The notes under the pieces are model-generated. The model was given only the letters and a program-made list of their open reading frames with translations. It did no database searches and had not been told where the DNA came from. From Kwoniella bestiolae CBS 10118 (Eukaryota > Basidiomycota > Tremellomycetes > Tremellales > Cryptococcaceae), in contig NC_089242.1 in NCBI RefSeq assembly GCF_000512585.2, forward strand, positions 1,302,001 to 1,366,000: a stretch of DNA of 64,000 nucleotides, in the 5' to 3' direction. This document shows positions 57,011 to 64,000 of the stretch, piece after piece (within the stretch, counting starts at the first letter, position 1; each line of letters opens with the position of its first letter). A program made the position numbers and the translations under genes.

Positions 57011-59653
57011 ATGTCCAAATCAATCCTCAAGCGACGCTCTTCCTCTGTATCAGACTCGGCAAACCACAATCACCACCAAACGAAGAGGAGAAGGTCTTCG
57101 TCGCAGCAGCGCAAAGCTTCAAACCTGAATCAACATCAGCAATCAGCAAGGTCAGCTCCTGAACAGTCCAAAACGTTCTACGAGATAGGATCAAACATCC
57201 TCAAGAAATTTGTTCCTTCCATGTTCTCCAATACTCCTCAAGAGATCTTCGAGATTCATCCTGGTGGTTCGCTGGATATGCTAGAATCATATAACAAACC
57301 TCCTTCACCATCATCACGGATACCTAATGGGCACAGTGCAGGCTCATCATCAGCTCATCCAATAGACGTCAGCGAACTGGATGATGATGCGGAGATCCCC
57401 TTTTCATCCAAACCCAAAAACAGCGGACGCTCTGTCAGCCCAAAGAAGTTGGAAACAAACGGCATAGCTGGACCAAGCCGTCAGATGAAACCCCTATCAC
57501 CCGATCTATCACCAAACCTCTTCCCAGAAACGTTCTCACAAGTAGTATCACAGAGTCAACTACCCACCCCTCCAGATTCCCAGGATGTAAAGAAAACAGA
57601 GAAAGGGTCGTCATCGACGAAAAAGCTTTTATTACCAGATTTGAAACAGCTAGATCAGCACCCTCCTACACCACCGGACTCCCAGAAGGCTGGCACAATT
57701 CCTCGATCTGGCTTGATGAAATACACATTCGAGTATAATGCCGACAAACGAGCCGGACCATCCTCTCTGAGCAAGCAACCTTCAAGACCTGATGTTCACG
57801 TCGATGTAGATAGTACCCCTCGTCCAAAGAAGAAAGGATGGGAGAAGCGCAGTGTCTCTCCTAGTGAATCCGTCACTTCCTCATCAAGTAGCGTACAGTA
57901 CCGACGAAGGAAGAAGTCTAGCAATCTGAGATCACCAGAGAAGATCAAGGAGATCGAAAACTCGTTTACACTAAGATGGGTCACAAATCTGGAAAGTGAT
58001 GAAAAGGTTAAGGCGGATCCCAAACTTAGTAGAGCCGTGGAAAGCGTGAAAAACCTATTTGTTGGTAGATCTATCAGCAATCCACAAGAAATTGTGCAAA
58101 GGACTCTGAGTAAGTTACATCCCTAATTTGGTTGACGAGTTGCAAAGATAGCTGAAGCCTGGTTTGTGTGTCTTTGTGTGTCTTTGTGTAATAGCTCATG
58201 CGGGGTTCAACGATAAGTCGACTTATGCGAAGATGTTGATGTCTCATCAACCCAGATTCACCACAATAGATGATAAGATCACTTCGACCAAGACCGTAAG
58301 TCTCCCTTTGATGCCTTGGTACACAGCTATCAGTGTCGCTGAGCTTCTGTTATCGGTTTTAGACGTATGATCCAGTGAAAAAGAGACAGCAAGGTAGAGA
58401 TGCCCGGGATCAGAGTCAAAGACTGTAAGTAGCGTTTTGAACATATCAATATGTAGAATGTGCAATTAGACTGACCTGTCATGTTCATCAGTCCCGTCTT
58501 CGATCTGGATAGGGTATATCAGACGATCGCAGAAATACAAGATGAGGAGTCACGAAAAGAAGAAGAGATTAAAGAGAAACTCAAAGCGAAGAAACCAAAG
58601 GTACCCAAATTACTGAACCCAGAGCAAGAAGCTCAGGTGAGCATCTCCCGCCCCATCTCACCCCACAATTGAGCAATCTGATCAGCTGACTGGGTGTTGT
58701 TTTACGACAAATCAGGTGACCGCGCATCTGAAAGACCCTGCTTTCAAATCGAGAGTCTCCACAGCAGAGTGCGAAGCGAAGTCCATCCAGAGGTTAAAGA
58801 ATGGCACATGGCTAGACGACGAGATTATGAATTTCTATATCGCTTTGATGGACGAACGTGCGAAAGAGAAGGGAAACTTGAAACTACACGCATTCAACTC
58901 GTTCTTTTATCAGAGGCTTAGTGAGAAGGGGTATAGTGCTGTCAAGAGATGGACCAAGAAGGTGAGTTGGAAGTCCAAGCATGGAAGAGGAAAAGAGTTG
59001 ATCATATTCCGTCATGTATAGATCGACCTATTCTCGAAGGATTTGGTGATTTTCCCTGTAAATATTGGGAACATGCATTGGACGGCTTGTGCTATCAACC
59101 TCAAGGAGAAGAGGATAGAGTATTATGACTCGATGGGGGATTTTGGTGCACACAGAAATGGTATCTTCAGGGTGAGTGAATGAGACATCGCATCATGCTT
59201 TCCCTACTGATGTAGATTGCCACTTATAAGACTTAATACTGATGGTGGGTGTACTTGTAGCGAGTCCGAGGATATCTGAATGACGAGCACAAGGAGCGAA
59301 AGAAAACTCCATTTGATTTCGAAGGCTGGACCGAGGAATTCAACGACGTAAGTCGATTTATCCACAGGGTATCCGTTCGTCCTGCAATGATTGAATAGCA
59401 TTTACATTATCATGGGTGGAGTTCAAAAATGCTAATTCCGCTATGACCACAGAACACCCCTCAACAAGATAACGGATCAGACTGCGGAGTCTTCTCATGC
59501 CAGACATTAGAAATGATAACTCGAGGACGTGATTTGAAGAATCAACCATTCGAATTCACCTCTGAGAATATGCCATTCTTTAGACGATTGATGGTTTGGG
59601 AAATTGCGAATAGGAAGTTGGAGAAGCGGACGTGGGGGAGTCCTGCGTTGTGA
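57011..59653 (+). CDS. ULP1: SUMO-specific protease Ulp1 (C48 family)
   Basis: Eight exons are phase-checked: 57011..58109, 58195..58295, 58363..58424, 58492..58636, 58716..58961, 59022..59171, 59261..59347 and 59455..59653. The start is MSKSILKRRSSSVSDSAN. A long Ser/Pro-rich, basic N-terminus (~370 residues) is followed by a KEEEIKEKLKAKKPKVPKLL helix. The catalytic domain covers about the last 220 residues: NGTWLDDEIMNFYIALMDER, HAFNSFFYQRLSEKGYSAVK, FPVNIGNMHWTACAINL (catalytic His), EYYDSMGDF (Asp), then QQDNGSDCGVFSCQ with the oxyanion Gln and the nucleophile Cys. All triad residues are present. The enzyme matures SUMO and removes it from targets. The PSPNLF/PTPPDSQ repeats in the N-terminus may serve localisation. 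Confidence 0.95.
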
Positions 59654-60074
59654 ACATGATAGTTAGGATGATTGGGGAAAATGGATGGGAAATTGGGTTT
59701 GTTCTTTGATAGGACAGGGAAGGAGGAGATAGGATTGTTCTTCTGTTGAGGCGTAGTTTAAAAGCGGAGATTGGAAAGAATTTAGAAGAATTGATAAACA
59801 CAGGTTTCGGTTTCGGTTTCGTACAATTTCGATTTTGAACATTTCATGTTAAATATTGTATCTTTCTTACCAAGTCTTTCAGTATACATAATATAGGTTG
59901 TTTGTATATCATTATCACCAGTAACCTCTGATCGGGCATATCGATATGTATTGGACTTACATATTGACTATCACTATGAAAATTGTGAGATTCGTTCTAT
60001 TCTCTATATATAGGAGTTTTCTCCATTTTCCTCGATTCCCAAGCAGTCGATCAATGCTCGTATCTTCTCATTCC
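59654..60074. other. Tail-to-tail intergenic region of ULP1 and a thioredoxin-like gene
   Basis: This 421-base AT-rich region has a GGTTTC triplicate repeat (59803-59820). No gene is recognised. Confidence 0.4.
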
Positions 60075-61384
60075 TTATGCCCTCTTATCTTCCTTGATTA
60101 CCACCCGCTCTACCCTTCTCACCTGTCTTGGCTGTGCAGTAGGCGGGGTGGGAGACGAATGTAACCAACTCATAAGTTGTTGAGTTACTATCCCCGTAAA
60201 TGCCAGGATCACCCAATTGGGAATATTGTGGGTGTATTTTGAGATGGTTTCTTGGAGGGTTATGTAATGTTCGATGATGTATGATCTGGCACATACAATC
60301 AATAAGGATCATAGGTCAGTCATGCTTGTTATTCGGGAAGGATCGCAGTAACCCTATGGAAGTGATCTGAGCAGTGGCCCAGTCAACTCACCGATCTCCA
60401 CCAGGCGACCACCTTCCATTCCACGGTAAAATCACCTCATACATCTTCTCTCGGATTACGCTGTACAGGCTTGAGGGCTCTTTGCCTAATGATTGGGTGG
60501 GGATGAAGCGGAGGTGTCTTCCTTGGGAGGTTATGATGATTAGGTATGGTGGTCTATGTCGCACCGAAGAGAAAAGCGAGTTAGCGGAACACTTCTCCTC
60601 ATCCTATTCTCTTCGTTATCTTCAGACATTCGATATAACTGATGATATGGGCAATGCCAATGGTGATATTCTGCATCCCGAGAGAAAACCAAACACACCT
60701 ATTCAGTAACCACCTCGTGCATGTCTTCCAAGCAGATACATAATCCAACCTTGCGAATCTCACATTACCCATCTCCGGATCGTTCTTTACCAGGTCGGAA
60801 GCTTGTTTGTGGTACTCTAATAACATCTCTGAAGCTGCGTCCCCGGCTTTACCATGTCTAGTCTCATTGACGTATCAGCAATACTACCCCTTCTCTCTAA
60901 GAGCTTGATTTCCACTGAGTCGTCTCGACATGGTTGAAAGACGAAAGTAAACAAACTTACACAAGTACAACCCAAACTTCATCTTTCCGCTCCCCTCCCA
61001 CATCCAATGGATGCTCAACCTTATCCACATAATTATCATCCGTCAATCTCTCGATACCGTCTGTTGCATCTTTCTCATATAGTAGAGTCGGGTCGGGGCC
61101 TTTGACAGCTACGTTGTACAGGTGCTTCACCGTGCCCAGGATCCCTTCTGACGATTTGGTTTTGGTTTGGGCGGGGCTGCGGAGAGTATAGGAAGATGAT
61201 GAGTACCTCTGTACATACCGAAGCGAGGGGTAGATGATCTTATCGGTCAATACGACCACCCAACTTACCTATCATCATTCAGTTCGGCCGCGGCTGCTCC
61301 CACTCCTGCTCCACCGAGGACGAGGAAGGTAAACACCAGAGATAGGAACAAGAGATTAGATTGCCAAGAACGAGTCGAGGACAT
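60075..61384 (-). CDS. Putative secretory-pathway thioredoxin-like membrane protein
   Basis: The start is ATG 61384. The first 36 residues (MSSTRSWQSNLLFLSLVF...GAAAAELNDD) form a clear signal peptide. Exon 1 joins as NDD-SPAQTKTKSSEG. A second splice joins VWVVLV-HGKAGDAASEML. The stop is TAA 60077-60075. The middle part reads like a degenerate thioredoxin fold: DEVWVVLVHGKAGD, NVRFARLDYVSAWKTCTRWL and then PPYLIIITSQGRHLRF. The usual CxxC is absent (KTCTRW has one Cys). A C-terminal transmembrane helix (IPNWVILAFTGIVTQQLMSW) precedes a basic cytosolic tail ending KEDKRA, which resembles a dilysine-type ER signal. I infer a type I ER membrane protein. The fold call is tentative, and the exact function is unknown. 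Confidence 0.55.
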
Positions 61385-62263
61385 GATGAGACTGGACTAT
61401 CTTATCCGTAGTTTCCGTTAGATGATAGACGATTTCGGCCGTGGTTGATTCGGTAATGCTGTGAGGTATGTAACCGATAAATCAAGGATTACTGTACGGA
61501 TTAGAAATAACGTGAAGAATGATGAATGATGGTGGTGATGGACGAGGTACAGTACTCCTGTGGAATGTTGAAAGACTGACGAGACGGAGATAGCCTATCG
61601 TATCACACCACCACCGTAAAGTCAGGTACATCTTCATGCCGGTCTTCGCGGAACCGGCATCACAATTACAGGTCACATTCATGCCATTCCTTGATATCCA
61701 CCGAGGACAAGACCTATCCTCCCTGTACTGCTCAGACGGGCGGGCCCCGGAGTCAAGGGGGAAGGGGGAAGGAAGGAACAAGATCTAGGTTAAAGGTGTA
61801 GCGTACAGCGAATATAGCGCATAGCATGACGACATCACATCGGTGCATCGGTCAAGACCGTCAGTTTATTCTCGAGTAAGCTCAGGCAAAGAGAGTGGAG
61901 AGAGAGGTACGGCGTAAGAGGGGTAACAAGCTTATAAGATATAGGTTACCTTAGTTACTTGAATGGGTTAGCAGCATGATAACGTACAGGTGATTAAACA
62001 GGAAAAAGGAAAGCAGTGCCAAGAATAGCCAAGATGCCAATGTTAAGGGTACAACAATAACCGAATGAGGGAAATTGAGGAATTGAGGAATGCTCCGGAT
62101 CAGAGAAATACAGAAATATCCCGAACATCAGATATATATAAAAATGTCATCGCCACTTTCAACTTACCATCATTCAATTTCAAGATCGAACTTATCAATC
62201 AACCACTTATCAACTAATACTCAACAACTCAATACCAAGCTATACAATAACTGACTATACACG
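61385..62263. promoter_or_regulatory. Divergent promoter region with a TATA box before the stomatin gene
   Basis: This is 879 bases between divergent starts. A canonical TATATATAAAA lies at 62133-62143, about 120 bases upstream of the stomatin ATG. AGGGG elements, stress-response-like in fungi, are at 61917-61922. A short gene-like frame at 61482-61781 minus has no family resemblance. Confidence 0.5.
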
Positions 62264-64000
62264 ATGTCAGCTCCAGCACCAGCATACAAATCTTCAATGG
62301 ACGGTACCACCGTCAACAACGGGTCATCCCCGGTCGGTACAGGTAAAGCACCTCAAGGAGACGATGATCTCCATCGATATGTTACAGACGATCAACCTAG
62401 ACAACCCAAGATGACTACTGCTGCTCCAAAGGGTGGTGAGGGTGGATTGTTGGTGAGTTGATCCCTTCATTCATTACTATGATACCCTTCATATCTTTCT
62501 TCCATCGTTCACTCGTCGGACTAGAGTATCCGTGCTTGCGCTCAGATCGGTATGCTAATTATGAACACCGTTCCAAATATAGACCGTACAACCTCTCAGA
62601 AAGAACGAGTATGTCGATCTCACTTATACCGACCGTAGGACATAATCACTGATCATGCTACTCATGCAGGATGCAACCTTCTTACGCTCAAGATTTGGGT
62701 ACATCCTCTATCCAAGTGAGTTTAGCACTAGTGATCCGATTCCTTTCTCACGATCATCCCCACTTTCGTTCACATGACTGGTAGATCTTGTATCCCACAA
62801 ACGTGCATCACTTATTGCATACATACTCCGCTCTCTCACCGCACGCGCTCTTTAACAGTTCTCTCATGCATATATTGACCTAGCTTCATCCTCACAGCAC
62901 GGTTTCTACGGTTCCATGATGAACGGCCTGGGATCATGTATCGGTAACATCGGTATGATCCCTTGTTGTCCCTTCCCAAACCCTTTCCACAATATCGGTC
63001 AAGGGTCAGTTGGTCTCGTCAGTCGATTCGGTCAATTCTACAAGGTAGGTCATGGTATTGCCATATTCACTTGTGCAAAGCTGACGAGATTACTCGGTGG
63101 TAGTCCGTCGATCCTGGTCTTGTCAAGGTCAACGTCTGTACCGAGTCTGTGCGAGTTGTTGGTGAGTCAATTGGATGTATATGTTTCACCTGGTGTATCT
63201 AGCAGTCCTAACTGACCTGCTACCATGACAGACGTCAAGATCCAACTCACCTCGGTACCTCGACAAACCGTTCAAACCAAAGATAACGTCTCAGTAGACG
63301 TAGACAGTGTTATCTGTTGGCACGGTGAGTATGATTTAAAGCTGGACGCTGCGCAGTCACTCATCAGCTGATCTCACGACAACTCGATAGTCATCTCTCC
63401 TTACCGAGCTGCATTCGGTATCAACGATGTCCGAACTGCTCTTGTTGAGCGAGCTCGTGAGTTACTCGAATCCACGGATCTTTCAGGCGGAAAGTGTCAG
63501 CTGACGATGACGCATCGCAGAAACCACCCTTAGACAAGTTGTTGGTGGAAGAGTCTTGCAAAGTGTCATTTCCGACAGAGAAGGTCTCGCCTGTGAGGTT
63601 GCAGAAATTGTGAGTCTGTTCCCATCTGTGATCAATTCCATACAAACGCTTAACCTCATACAACCGTACAGATCGAAGCTACTGCCGAGAAATGGGGTGT
63701 AGCCATCGAATCAATCTTACTCAAAGACATCAACTTCTCAGTTGAGCTCCAACAATCATTGTCTTCAGCCGCCACTCAAAAGAGAATCGGTGAAAGTAAA
63801 GTTATCGCTGCTAGAGCTGAAGTCGATGCTGCCAAGTTGATGAGACAAGGTGAGTTTGTTTGTTGCTTTGGTGCTGGAAGCTCGAAAAAACTCTAGCTAA
63901 TATCGTTTCATTATTTTAGCTGCCGATGTACGTTTCTCCCTTCTGCTCCTACTATCACCCATGGGGCATTTACTGACTTACCAAATTGTGATTTAGATCC
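62264..64000 (+). CDS. Stomatin/SPFH-domain protein, 5' part (runs off the window)
   Basis: Eleven exon pieces are phase-checked: 62264..62452, 62583..62608, 62670..62716, 62898..63044, 63104..63161, 63232..63324, 63391..63456, 63521..63609, 63672..63849, 63920..63927 and 63997..>64000. The start is MSAPAPAYKSSMDGTTVN. A ~90-residue hydrophilic N-terminus precedes GSCIGNIGMIPCCPFPNPFH, the short membrane-inserting hairpin-like segment with palmitoylatable cysteines. The band-7/SPFH domain follows: VGLVSRFGQFYKSVDPGLVK, VDVKIQLTSVPRQTVQTKDN, SVDVDSVICWHVISPYRAAF and RTALVERAQTTLRQVVGGR. It continues with EIIEATAEKWGVAIESILLK, then AATQKRIGESKVIAARAEVD and AAKLMRQAADI. Stomatins form oligomeric membrane-microdomain scaffolds. 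The C-terminus is outside the window. Confidence 0.93.
63920..63927 (+). other. Eight-base micro-exon of the stomatin gene
   Basis: CTGCCGAT lies between TTTTAG and GTACGT and supplies parts of MRQAADI. The preceding exon ends in phase 1 (G at 63849) and the following exon starts at 63997 with ATC. The resulting protein matches the stomatin family, supporting the exon. Confidence 0.75.

Noticed and set aside
1..64000. Transposons, CRISPR arrays, horizontally acquired clusters or a biosynthetic gene cluster
   Set aside because: No terminal repeats, reverse transcriptase, transposase, direct-repeat arrays, or co-directional enzyme sets were seen; all recognised genes are native eukaryotic housekeeping or regulatory genes.

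Overview
The window is nuclear DNA of a basidiomycete yeast, most likely a tremellomycete of the Cryptococcus/Kwoniella type. Genes are tightly packed on both strands. Nearly all are interrupted by short introns of about 50-80 bases with GTGAGT/GTAAGT donors and CTNAC-like branch sites. Three loci are typical of that lineage: a short TOR-like kinase (Tlk1 type), an Nrg1-type C2H2 regulator, and a Mak32-type sugar-kinase-like protein. I see no transposon, viral, CRISPR, prophage or bacterial-operon sequence. The species call is an inference from protein similarity and gene architecture.

Layout, left to right. The 3' end of RPS12 (eS12) enters from the left edge. Then come an amino-acid-permease-like membrane protein (-), CDC43-type geranylgeranyltransferase I beta (+), a Tag1-like vacuolar-type membrane protein (-) and a TOR-like PIKK (+). 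The large nucleoporin Nup192/Nup205 (-) follows, head-to-head with histone H2A.Z (+). Next are a Mak32-like PfkB protein (-), an RPAP3/Tah1-type TPR cochaperone (+) and NRG1 (-). NRG1 is preceded by about 3.3 kb with no convincing gene, its likely promoter and leader region. After this lie an unrecognised protein (-), BUD31 (+), a large unrecognised protein with tandem YPxLxIYP repeats (-), an ATP adenylyltransferase (Ap4A phosphorylase) (+), a divergent carrier-like membrane protein (-), LCP5/neuroguidin (+) and an EST1/SMG7-like protein (-). The right part holds RPL2/uL2 (-), PP4R3/PSY2 (-), ULP1 SUMO protease (+), a thioredoxin-like secretory-pathway membrane protein (-) and a stomatin-family gene (+) that runs off the right edge.

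Functionally this is mostly housekeeping. Ribosome supply is represented by RPS12, RPL2 and LCP5. RNA processing and decay are represented by BUD31 and SMG7, and chromatin and transcription by H2A.Z and NRG1. PIKK/TOR biology is represented by the TOR-like kinase and RPAP3, whose R2TP/TTT pathway matures PIKKs. I found no self-contained undescribed system. The best leads are the TOR paralogue with an eroded rapamycin-binding region, the YP-repeat protein, the Mak32-type protein lacking the PfkB catalytic Asp, two long polypyrimidine introns in NUP192, micro-exons of 8 and 9 bases, and the NRG1 upstream region with a perfect 12-base CRE-like palindrome. Exon boundaries were read by eye from splice signals and frame. 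Those given as exact were checked for phase; the others are marked approximate.
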